A stretch of 64,000 nucleotides of DNA from Sphingomonas sp. HF-S4 (GTDB taxonomy: Bacteria; Pseudomonadota; Alphaproteobacteria; Sphingomonadales; Sphingomonadaceae): contig NZ_JAWJEJ010000002.1 of the NCBI RefSeq assembly GCF_032911445.1, positions 186,001-250,000 of the forward strand, in the 5' to 3' direction. Under the pieces are notes generated by a model that had not been told where the DNA came from, made no database searches, and worked only from the letters and a program-made list of their open reading frames with translations. Shown one piece after another: positions 55,332-64,000 of the stretch; position 1 is the first letter of the stretch; each line of letters opens with the position of its first letter. The translations under genes were made by a program, and so were the position numbers.

Positions 55332-56549
55332 TCAGGCGAGTTCCTTGAGCGGGACGGCGGCGTCGGCGAGCCGTGCCGGATCGACTGCCGCGCCCTCGAT
55401 CACCAGTTTCCGACCCTGGACATAGTCGCGCGTCGCGTTGACGCAGTCGAGCGCGATCACCCGGCCCGCGCGCAGATAGACCAGCGAGAAGCTCCGGCTC
55501 GCCGGGTCGCCGCGCAGCACGCTGGCATCGTGTCCGTCCGAGATCCCTACGGTCTGGAGCTTGAGGTCGTACTGGTTCGACCAGAACCAGGGGACGGCAT
55601 CATACGCCGCGTCGGCTCCGAGGATCGTCTTGGCCGCGACGGTCGCCTGGTCGTTGGCGTTCTGGACCGATTCGAGCCGGATGCAGCGGTCGTCGGCGAA
55701 GCGATTGGCGTGGAGCGCGCAGTCCCCGACCGCGAAGATGTCGGGCAGCGACGTACGGCATTGCGCATCGACCAGCACGCCGTTGCCCCCGGCCGCGCCG
55801 GCATCGAGCAACGGTGCCACCGCGGGCGCGATGCCGATCCCGACGATCGCCATTTCGGCCTGCACGACCTCGCCGCTCGCCAGCCGCACGCCGGTTACGC
55901 GCGTGTCGCCCTCGATCGCCTCGACCGAAACGCCGAGCCGGATTTCGACGCCGTGCGATCGATGTTCGTCCTCGAAGAAGCGCGACAGCGGTTCGCCGGC
56001 GACGCGCGCAAGCACGCGACCCTGCGCCTCGAGCACCACCACCTCGCGGCCGAGCTTGGTCAGCACCGCCGCCGCTTCGAGCCCGATATAGCCCCCGCCG
56101 ATCACCGCGACGCGCCGGACCCCGGGCAGCTCGGCGATCATCGCGTCGACATCGGCGCGGGTGCGGACGCTATGGACTCCGGCCAGGTCGCCGCCTGCGC
56201 ATGCCAGCCGCCGCGGCTTGCCCCCGGTCGCCCAGACCAGTGCGCCATAGCCGATCATCTCACTTTCGGTGGCGACACGATGCGCGACCGGATCGACTTG
56301 CACGACGCTACGCCCCGGCAGCAGCGTCACGTCGCGCTCCTCCCAAAAGGCGGCGTTGCGGATCAGCAGCCGCTCGAACGGCTTGTCGCCCGCCAGATAC
56401 TCCTTGGAGAGCGGCGGGCGCTCATACGGAAGCTCGGGCTCGTCGCCGAGCAGGCCGATTGTCCCCTCGAACTTGCCCTGTCGCAGCGCGATCGCCGCCT
56501 GCGCTCCGGCATGCCCCGCCCCGACGATCAGGATGTCGAAGCGCGTCAT
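55332..56549 (-). CDS. FAD-dependent pyridine nucleotide-disulphide/ferredoxin reductase
   Basis: A 405-aa flavoprotein with two dinucleotide-binding motifs ([18 protein letters not shown] near residue 10, [21 protein letters not shown] near 150), [10 protein letters not shown], and the FAD motif [14 protein letters not shown]. It matches the ferredoxin/rubredoxin-NAD reductase (RhlD/ThcD-like) family that feeds P450s or dioxygenases. No ferredoxin is adjacent. The ATG overlaps the S-formylglutathione hydrolase stop by four bases, placing it in the formaldehyde operon. Confidence 0.93.
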   Translation of the reverse strand: MTRFDILIVGAGHAGAQAAIALRQGKFEGTIGLLGDEPELPYERPPLSKEYLAGDKPFERLLIRNAAFWEERDVTLLPGRSVVQVDPVAHRVATESEMIGYGALVWATGGKPRRLACAGGDLAGVHSVRTRADVDAMIAELPGVRRVAVIGGGYIGLEAAAVLTKLGREVVVLEAQGRVLARVAGEPLSRFFEDEHRSHGVEIRLGVSVEAIEGDTRVTGVRLASGEVVQAEMAIVGIGIAPAVAPLLDAGAAGGNGVLVDAQCRTSLPDIFAVGDCALHANRFADDRCIRLESVQNANDQATVAAKTILGADAAYDAVPWFWSNQYDLKLQTVGISDGHDASVLRGDPASRSFSLVYLRAGRVIALDCVNATRDYVQGRKLVIEGAAVDPARLADAAVPLKELA

Positions 56550-57379
56550 GCCTCGAGCCGCTGCGCGTGCCAGGCGACATGCTCGGCAAGGAAGGTCGAG
56601 ATGAAATAATAGCTGTGGTCGTAGCCTGGTTGAATCCGCAGCGTCAGGTCGATCCCCGCGGCGTCGCACGCGGCGCGCAGCAGCTCGGGACGAAGCTGTT
56701 CGTGGAGGAACTGGTCGGCATCGCCGACATCGACGAGCAGCTCGGGCACGCGCGCACCGTCGAGGATCAGCGCGCAGGCATCATAGGGCCGCCAGCCGTC
56801 GCGATCCTCGCCCAGATAGCCGCCCAGCGCCTTCTCGCCCCACGGTACCACGCTGGGCGCGACGATCGGCGCGAACGCCGAGACGCTGCGGAAGCGCGTC
56901 GGGTTGCGCAGCGCGACGGTCAGCGCACCGTGCCCGCCCATCGAGTGGCCGGTGATGCCCTGCCGCGCCATGTCGGCGGGGAATTCGGCGGCGATCAGCG
57001 CGGGCAGCTCGTCCTCGACATAGGCCCGCATGTGGAAGTGCGAGGCCCACGGCGCCTGTGTCGCGTCGACATAGAAGCCCGCGCCCTGGCCGAAATCATA
57101 GGCCTCGTCATCGGGCACGCCCTCGCCGCGCGGGCTGGTGTCGGGCGCCACCAGGATGACGCCATGCTCGGCGCAGGCGCGGCGATACTCGCCCTTGTCG
57201 GTGACGTTGGCGTGGGTGCAGGTCAGCCCGGAGAGATACCAGAGCACCGGCAATCGCGTGCCCCGCACATGCTCGGGGACATAAACCGAGAAAGTCATGT
57301 CGGTGCCCGTGGCGAGCGAGGCGTGGCGGTAGACGCCCTGCACGCCATTATGCGCCTGGTTCTGGCTCAGCGTTTCCAT
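56546..57379 (-). CDS. fghA: S-formylglutathione hydrolase
   Basis: A 277-aa serine esterase ([21 protein letters not shown]). [31 protein letters not shown], the nucleophile [17 protein letters not shown] and [17 protein letters not shown] are diagnostic of FghA/esterase D. It cleaves S-formylglutathione, the product of the FrmA reaction, to formate and glutathione. The operon order is frmA-VOC-cupin-fghA-reductase. Confidence 0.97.
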   Translation of the reverse strand: METLSQNQAHNGVQGVYRHASLATGTDMTFSVYVPEHVRGTRLPVLWYLSGLTCTHANVTDKGEYRRACAEHGVILVAPDTSPRGEGVPDDEAYDFGQGAGFYVDATQAPWASHFHMRAYVEDELPALIAAEFPADMARQGITGHSMGGHGALTVALRNPTRFRSVSAFAPIVAPSVVPWGEKALGGYLGEDRDGWRPYDACALILDGARVPELLVDVGDADQFLHEQLRPELLRAACDAAGIDLTLRIQPGYDHSYYFISTFLAEHVAWHAQRLEA

Positions 57380-57459
57380 CGAACTCTCCAAATCGGCTGG
57401 CCAAATCGGCTGGGCTGTCGCGCGTATCGAAATGCCGCCTCCGGGAGGTGGCGCGGGAT

Positions 57460-57819
57460 TCATCGGGCCTCGATGACCGGTTGCTGCGGCGATCCCTCGC
57501 CGAGATTGTGGGTGCCGCCCGGCTCGATATTGATCAGCCGCACTTCGCCGTGCCGCGCGACGGGGCGATGCTCGACCCCGCGCGGCACGACGTAGAGCTC
57601 GCCTGGGCGCAGCCTGATCGTGCGGTCGCGCAACTCGATGTCGAGAATGCCGTCGATCACCAGGAAGAAGTCGTCGGTGTCGTCATGCGTGTGCCAGACG
57701 AACTCGCCTTGCACTTTCACGATGCGGATGTCGTTGCCGTTATAGCTGGCGACCAGGCGCGGCGCCCAATAATCGCTGAAGGCGGCGAATTTCTCCGCGA
57801 GGTTGACCGCCTCGTTCAT
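57460..57819 (-). CDS. Small cupin protein in the formaldehyde operon
   Basis: A 119-aa single cupin domain: IRIVKVQGEFVWHTHDDTDDFFLVIDGILDIELRDRTIRLRPGELYVVPRGVEHRPVA. The metal ligands HTH..D..F and the later EH are present. The ATG overlaps the VOC stop by four bases. Such cupins often accompany glutathione-dependent formaldehyde genes in proteobacteria; a biochemical role is not established. Confidence 0.9.
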   Translation of the reverse strand: MNEAVNLAEKFAAFSDYWAPRLVASYNGNDIRIVKVQGEFVWHTHDDTDDFFLVIDGILDIELRDRTIRLRPGELYVVPRGVEHRPVARHGEVRLINIEPGGTHNLGEGSPQQPVIEAR

Positions 57820-58214
57820 GCCTGGCGGTATATCGCGCAGAGCTTGTTGCCGTCGGGATCGCGGACATAGCTCAAGTGCATCGTGCCCAGCGCACCGCCG
57901 TCGCGTTCGCCGGGCGGATCCTCGATCGAGCGTCCGCCATGCGCGACCGCAACGTCGTGAAACTGCTGCACCTGCTCCGGCGAGCTGCACTTGAACCCGA
58001 TCGTGCCTCCGTTGGCGCAGGTCGCGGGCTCGTCGTTGATCGGCTGGGAGATGCACAGGGTGCCGCCGGCGTGGCGGTAGAACAGCCGGATATGCCCACT
58101 GCCGGCCGTGTTGCGCAGCGGTTCGCCGGCAAAGCCGAGCGTGCCGAGCACGGCGGTGTAGAATTGCCTCGAACGTTCGATGTCGTTCGAACCGATCACG
58201 ATGTGATTGAACAT
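57816..58214 (-). CDS. VOC (glyoxalase-like) protein in the formaldehyde operon
   Basis: A 132-aa vicinal-oxygen-chelate protein: MFNHIVIGSNDIERSRQFYTAVLGTLGFAG, FQFHDVAVAHGG-type helix, and the final LSYVRDPDGNKLCAIYR. It could be a glyoxalase-type or glutathione-binding protein. It lies 10 bp after frmA and overlaps the cupin start by four bases, so it is an integral operon member. Confidence 0.92.
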   Translation of the reverse strand: MFNHIVIGSNDIERSRQFYTAVLGTLGFAGEPLRNTAGSGHIRLFYRHAGGTLCISQPINDEPATCANGGTIGFKCSSPEQVQQFHDVAVAHGGRSIEDPPGERDGGALGTMHLSYVRDPDGNKLCAIYRQA

Positions 58215-58224
58215 GGGTGTTCCC

Positions 58225-59337
58225 TCAATAGACCACGACGCTGCGGATGCTCTCGCCGGCGTGCATCAGGTCGAAGCCCTTGTTGATCTCCTCGAGGCTC
58301 AGCACATGGGTGATCATCGGGTCGATCTCGATCTTGCCGTTCATGTACCAGTCGACGATCTTGGGCACGTCGGTGCGTCCCTTGGCGCCGCCGAACGCGG
58401 TGCCGCGCCAGTTGCGTCCGGTGACGAGCTGGAACGGGCGCGTGGCGATCTCCTTGCCCGCCTCGGCCACGCCGATGACGATGCTGGTGCCCCAGCCGCG
58501 ATGGCATGCCTCCAATGCCGTGCGCATCACTTCGGTGTTGCCGGTGCAATCGAAGGTGAAGTCGGCGCCGCCGTCGGTGAGTGCCAGAATCGCGGCGATC
58601 GTCTCGTCGCGCGACTTGCCGCGGCCGTCGACATAGTCGGTCATGCCGAAGCGGCGGCCCCATTCCTCGCGATCGGGATTGATGTCGACGCCGATGATCT
58701 TGCTCGCCCCGGCCATCCTGGCACCCTGGAGCACGTTGAGCCCGATCCCGCCCAGCCCGAATACGACGATATTGTCGCCCACCTGGACCTTGGCGGTGTT
58801 GACCACTGCGCCGACCCCGGTGGTGACGCCGCAGCCGATATAGCAGCTCGTCTGGAACGGCGCGTCCTCGCGGATCTTCGCGACGGCGATCTCGGGCAGC
58901 ACGGTAAAGTTCGAGAAGGTCGAGCAGCCCATATAATGGTAGATCGGCTGGCCCTTATGGCTGAACCGCGTGGTGCCGTCGGGCATCAGCCCCTTGCCCT
59001 GGGTGGCGCGGATCGCGGTGCACAAATTGGTCTTGCCCGAGAGGCACGACTTACACTGGCGGCATTCGGGGGTGTAGAGCGGGATGACATGGTCGCCCGG
59101 CTTCACGCTGGTGACTCCCGGGCCGACTTCGCGGACGATGCCGGCGCCCTCATGGCCGAGGACCGACGGGAAGATCCCCTCCGAATCGAATCCGTCGAGC
59201 GTATAGGCGTCGGTATGGCAGATGCCGGTCGCCATGATCTCGACGAGCACCTCGCCCGCCTTGGGCCCTTCGAGGTCGAGCTCGACGATCTCGAGCGGCT
59301 TCTTCGCCTCGAATGCGACGGCGGCTCTGGTCTTCAT
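58225..59337 (-). CDS. frmA: Glutathione-dependent formaldehyde dehydrogenase (class III ADH)
   Basis: A 370-aa zinc alcohol dehydrogenase of class III. Catalytic zinc ligands are in [21 protein letters not shown] and [18 protein letters not shown]; the structural zinc lobe is [15 protein letters not shown]; the NAD-binding motif is [21 protein letters not shown]. It oxidises S-hydroxymethylglutathione and can reduce S-nitrosoglutathione. AAGGAGATACCC precedes the ATG, the strongest ribosome-binding site of the operon. The 288 bp upstream contain no gene. Confidence 0.98.
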   Translation of the reverse strand: MKTRAAVAFEAKKPLEIVELDLEGPKAGEVLVEIMATGICHTDAYTLDGFDSEGIFPSVLGHEGAGIVREVGPGVTSVKPGDHVIPLYTPECRQCKSCLSGKTNLCTAIRATQGKGLMPDGTTRFSHKGQPIYHYMGCSTFSNFTVLPEIAVAKIREDAPFQTSCYIGCGVTTGVGAVVNTAKVQVGDNIVVFGLGGIGLNVLQGARMAGASKIIGVDINPDREEWGRRFGMTDYVDGRGKSRDETIAAILALTDGGADFTFDCTGNTEVMRTALEACHRGWGTSIVIGVAEAGKEIATRPFQLVTGRNWRGTAFGGAKGRTDVPKIVDWYMNGKIEIDPMITHVLSLEEINKGFDLMHAGESIRSVVVY

Positions 59338-59625
59338 GGGTATCTCCTTGCTTACGCGTCTGATCGGGGAACCGACCTGCGGTTGCAAGAAAGGAAAATC
59401 GGCGTTTCCGGGGAAGGGGTAGGACGGCCTCCGCTCAACCTGTTCCTGATACCGGTCTTGTTATCGCCCCGGGGTTCCCGAAGTATCAATCGAATGGGGG
59501 GTGGTCGCCGGCAAAGATATCAAGCGGGCGGCAGACGCGACGGAGGCGCGCGCCGAGGCCTCTCCGCGCAAGCGCCGCCTCCCGGAACGAGATTCTTTTG
59601 ATCGACCGATCCCCGCATACCCCGG

Positions 59626-60489
59626 CTAGCCGACGTGCCTGCCCATGAACGTGCGGACCAGCGCAGCGATCTCGCGATGATGGGTTTCCAGCGCGAAATG
59701 TCCGGTGTCCAGCAAGTGGACCTCGGCATTCGGAAGGTCGCGGATATAGGCCAGCGCGCCCGCCGGCAGGAACGCGGGGTCATTGCGCCCCCAGGGCGCC
59801 AGGAACGGCGGGCGGCGTTCGCGCAGATACGCCTGGAAGGCGGGATAGAGCGCAACGTTGCTGCGATAGTCGAGGATCAGGTCGAGCTGGATATCCTCGG
59901 CGCCAGGCCGCGCCATATAGGCGATGTCGAGTTCGTATCCGTCCGGCGACAGCAGGTCCGGGTCGGTGCCGGTCCCGTATTGCCAGTTGCGGATCGTTTC
60001 AGGCGCTAGCGACGCCCGGCACGCTTCGCGGTTCTCAGGGCTGGGATCACGCCAATACGCCTGCCACGGCTCCCACGCGTCGCTAAAGCCGTCCTCGTAC
60101 GCGTTGCCATTCTGCGAAATGATCGCGGTGATACGCTCGGGGTTTTTCATCGCGAGCCGCAAGCCCGTCGGGGCGCCATAGTCGAAGATGTAGAGTGCGA
60201 AGCGGTCCAGTCCGATCGCGTCGACGAAGCCCTCGACCACGTGAGCCAGCGAGTCGAAGCTGTAGGCGAAGGCGCCGCGTGGGGGCGCCTTGGTCTGTCC
60301 GAAGCCGGGAAGGTCGGGCGCGATCAGGCGATAGCGATCGGCCAACAGTGGGATAAGATCCCGGAACATGTGGCTGGCCGACGGAAAGCCATGGAGAAGC
60401 AGCAGCACCGGCCCGTCCGCCGGACCCGCCTCCCGATAGAACATCTCGACGTCGCCGACCTGCTGGGTGCGGAAGTGAACGGTAGTCAT
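59626..60489 (-). CDS. Alpha/beta hydrolase (haloalkane dehalogenase / epoxide hydrolase-like)
   Basis: A 287-aa hydrolase: GPVLLLLHGFPSASHMFRDLIPLLADRYRLIAPDLPGFGQTKAP (oxyanion HGFP), nucleophile region FALYIFDYGAPTGLRLAMKNPERI, an Asp nucleophile instead of Ser, and LLDTGHFALETHHREI with the catalytic His. An Asp nucleophile is what dehalogenases and epoxide hydrolases use. The start MTTVHFRTQQVGDVEMFY is preferred over the long upstream frame. It is divergent from an HxlR regulator that probably controls it. Confidence 0.9.
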   Translation of the reverse strand: MTTVHFRTQQVGDVEMFYREAGPADGPVLLLLHGFPSASHMFRDLIPLLADRYRLIAPDLPGFGQTKAPPRGAFAYSFDSLAHVVEGFVDAIGLDRFALYIFDYGAPTGLRLAMKNPERITAIISQNGNAYEDGFSDAWEPWQAYWRDPSPENREACRASLAPETIRNWQYGTGTDPDLLSPDGYELDIAYMARPGAEDIQLDLILDYRSNVALYPAFQAYLRERRPPFLAPWGRNDPAFLPAGALAYIRDLPNAEVHLLDTGHFALETHHREIAALVRTFMGRHVG

Positions 60490-60565
60490 GATGATTCCTC
60501 GCATGATCAGAGAGCCGTCCGCCAGCGAGCGTGCGACGCTGGCCCGGGATCGGTTGCGTGCCAAG

Positions 60566-60595
60566 ACTTGATCGCATACGAACTGTAGCTCAAGT
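60566..60595. promoter_or_regulatory. Inverted repeat ACTTGA-N18-TCAAGT between hydrolase and hxlR
   Basis: Perfect 6-bp arms at 60566-60571 and 60590-60595 in the 124-bp divergent promoter region. The TTGA cores could also serve as -35 elements on both strands (TTGATC, TTGAGC), so binding of the HxlR protein here would cover both promoters. Confidence 0.55.
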
Positions 60596-60613
60596 ACACA
60601 CCCAGGAGTAAGT

Positions 60614-60997
60614 ATGGATTTTTTGCCCGGCGGGTCCCCCAGGCTGGATGTGATGCGCGCGGATTGCCGTGCGCGATCGGTGCTCACCGTCCTGGCGGAG
60701 AGGTGGGCTTTGCTCATCATCGATGCACTGGGCGAAGGCCCCAGGCGTACGAGCGAGCTTCGACGCCGGATTGGCGGGATCTCGGAGAAGATGCTGATCC
60801 AGACGTTACGCAGGCTCGAAGCACTCGGGCTGATCGAGCGTCGGGACTACCGTGAAGTACCGCCCAAGGTCGAATACGCGCTCACCAAGCGAGGTGCGTC
60901 GCTCAGCCCCATCGTGTCCACGCTCGACCGATGGGTGGAAGAGAATGCCTTAGACATGTTGCCAGGGGCGGCCGCATCGACTGCGGGGGAGATGTGA
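60614..60997 (+). CDS. HxlR-family transcriptional regulator
   Basis: A 127-aa winged helix: DCRARSVLTVLAERWALLIIDALGEGPRRTSELRRRIGGISEKMLIQTLRRLEALGLIERRDYREVPPKVEYALTKRG. HxlR regulators often sense redox or electrophiles through an N-terminal Cys (here in ADCRAR, about residue 17). It is divergent from the Asp-nucleophile hydrolase with a shared inverted repeat. Confidence 0.93.
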   Translation: MDFLPGGSPRLDVMRADCRARSVLTVLAERWALLIIDALGEGPRRTSELRRRIGGISEKMLIQTLRRLEALGLIERRDYREVPPKVEYALTKRGASLSPIVSTLDRWVEENALDMLPGAAASTAGEM

Positions 60998-61127
60998 GTC
61001 GGAAGCGCCTCACATGAGGTCCGCCGGCCGTTTCTCAGGAACGGTGCAGCGGTGAAATGTCCGCTGCGCATGCCCTATGCGGAGCATGAGGGGCCTTGCG
61101 CCGTCGCAACGGTCAAGGTGTTGAAAA

Positions 61128-61202
<75 letters not shown>

Positions 61203-61292
61203 ACTCGCCGGTCGGGACCGGGCGGGAGGGGCCTATGTGCTTGGGGGCGAGTGATTGTCAACCCGAAGCAGGACGGTTTATCGAGACTATCG

Positions 61293-61439
61293 ATGCACGA
61301 CGATGAAAAGAAGGCCCGGCTCGCCGAGGCGCTCCGCGAGAATCTGCGCAAGCGCAAGGCACAGGCGCGCGCGCAACGCGCCGAGGACGCGCCTCAGCGC
61401 GGATGCACCCAGAGCGCGGCTGATTCGGCCAAGTCATAG
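61293..61439 (+). CDS. Small basic protein (48 aa)
   Basis: MHDDEKKARLAEALRENLRKRKAQARAQRAED begins a 48-aa ORF rich in Lys/Arg and Ala with strong helix propensity. Very similar short KAxLAxALRxNLRRRKxQ proteins are common and unnamed in alphaproteobacteria, which supports it as real. No good Shine-Dalgarno is visible. It overlaps a small minus-strand ORF by 46 bp. Confidence 0.6.
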   Translation: MHDDEKKARLAEALRENLRKRKAQARAQRAEDAPQRGCTQSAADSAKS

Positions 61440-61543
61440 CCTTTGGCGAGGATGGCGTGCGGCCCCATCATGTACATCGCCATCGTCACGGCCCCCGCCA
61501 TGAACCACATCATGCGATTGGGGCGATCTTCGCTTCCAACCAT
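61394..61543 (-). CDS. Small membrane protein (49 aa)
   Basis: A 49-aa ORF with GAGGAAG nine bases before ATG. MMWFMAGAVTMAMYMMG is an unusually Met-rich membrane segment; a hydrophilic C-terminus follows. It overlaps the aminopeptidase P 3' end by 34 bp, so it may be translated as the last gene of that transcript. No family is recognised, and it is antisense to the end of the KRKAQ small protein. Confidence 0.5.
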   Translation of the reverse strand: MVGSEDRPNRMMWFMAGAVTMAMYMMGPHAILAKGYDLAESAALWVHPR

Positions 61544-63306
61544 TGTCGTTCTTCCTCAGCCAGTTGCGGGCCCACCACCTCGAGAACCCGCGCGTGATAC
61601 GCATTAAGCCACTGAAGTTCCTTTGGGGTTAACAGTGCGGGCTCGATCAGGTCGCGCTCGATCGGCGCGAAGGTGAGCGTCTCGAAGCCGAGCATTGCCT
61701 GCTCGGCGCCGGGGATCGCCGCCTCGACGATCAGCACCAGGTTCTCGATGCGGATGCCGAATTCGCCGGCCTTGTAGTAGCCCGGCTCGTTCGAGAGGAA
61801 CATGCCGGCGCGCAGGGGCTCGAGGCTCTGGCCGCCGGGATAGAAGGGCTGGGCGATTCGCTGCGGCCCCTCGTGGACCGAGAGATAGGCGCCGACGCCG
61901 TGGCCGGTGCCGTGGCCGAAATCGAGTCCTACTTCCCAGAGCGGCGCGCGCGCGAAGCTGTCGAGCTGGGCACCGGTAGTGCCATCGGGGAATACCGCGG
62001 TGGCGATGCCGATATGGCCCTTGAGCACGCGGGTGAAGCGGTCCTTCATCTCCGCGCTGGGCTTGCCGACGGGGATGACGCGGGTCACGTCGGTGGTGCC
62101 GTCGGCATATTGGCCGCCCGAATCGACGAGGTAGAGCTGGCCCGGCTCGATCGGCAGGCTCGATTGCTCGGTGACCTTGTAGTGCGGGATCGCGCCGTTG
62201 GGGCCGGTGGCGGAGATCGTGTCGAAGCTCAGGTCCTTGAGCAGTCCGGTCTCCGCGCGGAACGCCTGGAGCTTGTCCGCGGCCGACATTTCGGTGAGCC
62301 CGCCTTGGGGAGCGGTCTCCTCGAACCATTTGAGGAAGCGGACCAGCGCGGCGCCATCGCGCGCCTGGGCGGCCTTGTGCCCTGCGATCTCGGCGGGGTT
62401 CTTGAGCGCCTTGGCGAGCACGACGGGATCGCGCAGGCCGAGGATTTTCGCGCCGCCGGCATCGAGCGAATCGAAGATCGCGGCGACTGCGCGCTCGGGA
62501 TCGGCGGCGACGCGCTTGCCGGCCAGGGCTTTGAGCGCGGGGGCGAAGGCGGTGCGGTCGTGGAGCCGGATCGCGTTGCCGAGATGCTGGCGCACCGCAT
62601 CGGTGAGCTTCTCCGGCGCGACGAACAGGTCGGCGGTGCCGTCGGCATGGGCGATCGCATAAGCGAGCGCTACGGGCGTGTGGCTGACGTCGTTGCCACG
62701 GATGTTGAAGGCCCAGGCAATCGAATCCAGCGCCGACAGCACGACTGCGTCGGCTTTCCGGGCCTGGAGCCACTCGGCAATCTCGGCGCGCTTGGCGGCG
62801 GAGGTGCGTCCCGCGGCGGCATCGTCCTGCACGCTCAGCGTGGCGTCCGAGGGCGCCGGTCGGTCTGGCCACACCGCGTCGACCGGGTTGGTGTCGACCG
62901 CAACGAGCTCGGCGCCCTTCTCGGCGAGCGCCTTCCGCGCGTCCTCGACCCAGGCGCGGGTGTGCAGCCAGGGATCGTAGCCGATGCGGCCGCCCTCGGG
63001 GGCGTGCTCGCCGAGCCAGCTGGCGATGCTCACCTGCGGCACCGGAACATATTGCCAGTGATCGGCCGAGACCTGCTGGCGGACCTGGAGCGTGTAGCGC
63101 CCGTCGGTGAAGATCGCCGCTTCGCTCGACAGCACCACCGCGCTGCCGGCGCTGCCCTGGAACCCGGTCAGCCAGCCGAGCCGCTGGGCATAGGCGCCGA
63201 CATATTCGGACATGTGCTCGTCGGTGAGCGGCACGACGAACCCGTCGAGGCGGTCGCGCTTCAATTGTTCGCGAAGGGCGGAGAGGCGATCGGCATAGCT
63301 GGACAT
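61510..63306 (-). CDS. Aminopeptidase P family (Xaa-Pro aminopeptidase, three-domain type)
   Basis: A 598-aa M24B metallopeptidase: two creatinase-like N-domains (MSSYADRLSALREQLKRDRLDGFVVPLTDEH..., residues 1-300) and a pita-bread catalytic domain with metal ligands in YLVDSGGQYADGTTDVTR, GHGTGHGVGAYLSVHEGPQ, NEPGYYKAGEFGIRIENL. It removes N-terminal residues before Pro. The length equals the eukaryote-like three-domain XPNPEP1 type. It is divergent from the partial aldolase. Confidence 0.95.
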   Translation of the reverse strand: MSSYADRLSALREQLKRDRLDGFVVPLTDEHMSEYVGAYAQRLGWLTGFQGSAGSAVVLSSEAAIFTDGRYTLQVRQQVSADHWQYVPVPQVSIASWLGEHAPEGGRIGYDPWLHTRAWVEDARKALAEKGAELVAVDTNPVDAVWPDRPAPSDATLSVQDDAAAGRTSAAKRAEIAEWLQARKADAVVLSALDSIAWAFNIRGNDVSHTPVALAYAIAHADGTADLFVAPEKLTDAVRQHLGNAIRLHDRTAFAPALKALAGKRVAADPERAVAAIFDSLDAGGAKILGLRDPVVLAKALKNPAEIAGHKAAQARDGAALVRFLKWFEETAPQGGLTEMSAADKLQAFRAETGLLKDLSFDTISATGPNGAIPHYKVTEQSSLPIEPGQLYLVDSGGQYADGTTDVTRVIPVGKPSAEMKDRFTRVLKGHIGIATAVFPDGTTGAQLDSFARAPLWEVGLDFGHGTGHGVGAYLSVHEGPQRIAQPFYPGGQSLEPLRAGMFLSNEPGYYKAGEFGIRIENLVLIVEAAIPGAEQAMLGFETLTFAPIERDLIEPALLTPKELQWLNAYHARVLEVVGPQLAEEERQWLEAKIAPIA

Positions 63307-63494
63307 ATCAGAAAATCCCTGCCCGATCCGGGCGACGAAGTTGACGAAGTTGACTCAGTTTACCAGTGCCATCGCGCAAGGAGAGGCGGCTCGCCGCCAG
63401 CGTCATGCGGGTGCGGAAGGCACGAGCCAACATGGGTTCGGGATTGCAGACGAAAACCTACATTGGAAGCACTAAGTCGCGCTATTGGGGGCGC

Positions 63495-64000
63495 ATGGAC
63501 GCTTTTCCTTTGCCTCGCCACGCGGTGCCGACGCCCGCCCTGTTGCTCGATCGCGCCGCGCTGGACCGCAACATCGCCGCGATGGCCGCGTTCGCCGAGG
63601 CGCAGGGCGTCGAGCTGCGCCCGCACGCCAAGACGCACAAGTCCGCTGAAATCGCCCGGCGCCAGATCGACGCGGGTGCGGTGGGGATTTGCTGCGCCAA
63701 GCTGGGCGAGGCCGAGGCGCTAGCCGAAGGTGGCGTGGCCGATATCCACCTGACCTCGCCGGTGGTGGCGCCGGGGGCGATCGCCCGGCTCGCGGCGCTC
63801 CATGCGCGGATCGCGCTGTCGGTCGTCGTCGATCATCCGGGCAATGCGCGCGCGCTGGGCGCGATCGATGGCCTCACCGTGTTCATCGACGTCGATCCGG
63901 GCAGCCACCGCACCGGCGTGACTTCGCCCGAGGCCGCGGTCGACCTGGCGGAGGCGATCGCGGCGACCGGCTCGCTACGGCTCGGCGGCGTCCAATATTA
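63495..64000 (+). CDS. D-threonine aldolase / D-serine dehydratase-like PLP enzyme (partial)
   Basis: The first 168 residues of an alanine-racemase-fold PLP enzyme, running off the right edge: VPTPALLLDRAALDRNIAAMAAFAEAQGVELRPHAKTHKSAEIARRQIDAGAVGICCAKLGEAEALAEGG. The Lys in HAKTHK is the expected PLP Schiff-base residue, and FIDVDPGSHRTGV follows. Family members cleave D-threonine or dehydrate D-serine; the C-terminal metal site is outside the window. Confidence 0.9.
   Translation, partial: MDAFPLPRHAVPTPALLLDRAALDRNIAAMAAFAEAQGVELRPHAKTHKSAEIARRQIDAGAVGICCAKLGEAEALAEGGVADIHLTSPVVAPGAIARLAALHARIALSVVVDHPGNARALGAIDGLTVFIDVDPGSHRTGVTSPEAAVDLAEAIAATGSLRLGGVQY

Overview
The window is a high-GC stretch of an alphaproteobacterial chromosome, most likely from a Sphingomonas-type member of the Sphingomonadaceae. 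Four things point there: a circularly permuted two-piece tmRNA with the tag ANDNEALAIAA, the housekeeping gene orders, a small SDHAF4-type gene, and many short gene overlaps (ATGA, GTGA, TGATG). No phage, plasmid, IS element or CRISPR array was seen. The left edge cuts a Nudix hydrolase gene and the right edge cuts a D-threonine-aldolase-like gene.

Layout. 1-5.4 kb: Nudix / two TPM-domain proteins / LemA, then mscL, an Rrf2 regulator, the tmRNA, a hemerythrin and a DUF2971 protein. 5.4-16.5 kb (minus): the translation operon rimP-nusA-ylxR-infB-rbfA-truB-rpsO-pnp, interrupted between rbfA and truB by an AbrB/PIN toxin-antitoxin pair plus tdk. 16.7-21.2 kb: an S9 peptidase divergent from two tandem lipoprotein PQQ-type sugar dehydrogenases. 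21.2-24.8 kb: two PaaI thioesterases divergent from an unusual operon made of a 53-aa peptide, a HEAT-like protein, a cupin-like protein with a putative three-His site, and an OmpR-type regulator whose receiver lacks the phospho-acceptor. This is the best candidate for an undescribed system. 24.8-30.8 kb: enoyl-CoA hydratase and thiolase, an ArsR/AHSA1/VOC cassette with two palindromic operators, a RarD-like permease and a YciI-like protein.

30.8-35.3 kb: branched-chain 2-oxoacid dehydrogenase genes (E1alpha, E1beta, E2) with a Tat-signal hydrolase gene inside the operon and a REP-like palindrome inserted in frame in the E2 linker. 35.4-43 kb: purH, a heparinase II/III protein, rpe, ParDE, rsmB, an SDHAF4-type gene, DUF1697, gpsA, tsaD. 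44-46.5 kb: hemC, hemD and a mitofilin-like protein. 46.5-50.5 kb: a glutaryl-CoA dehydrogenase / acetyltransferase / class III CoA-transferase / FAD-monooxygenase operon. 50.5-55.3 kb: DUF72, DUF2147, tRNA-Gly, thioredoxin-TPR (CnoX-like), Lon-substrate-binding-domain protein, a Trm112-like protein, a YagU-like protein and a TraB/GumN protein. 55.3-59.3 kb: a glutathione-dependent formaldehyde oxidation operon (frmA, VOC, cupin, S-formylglutathione hydrolase, ferredoxin reductase). 59.6-64 kb: a hydrolase divergent from an HxlR regulator, tRNA-Thr, two small ORFs, an aminopeptidase P and the partial aldolase.

One organisational feature recurs: at four convergent gene ends, the two stop codons are the two strands of a single CTAG tetranucleotide. 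All assignments come from reading the sequence; no database search was run.
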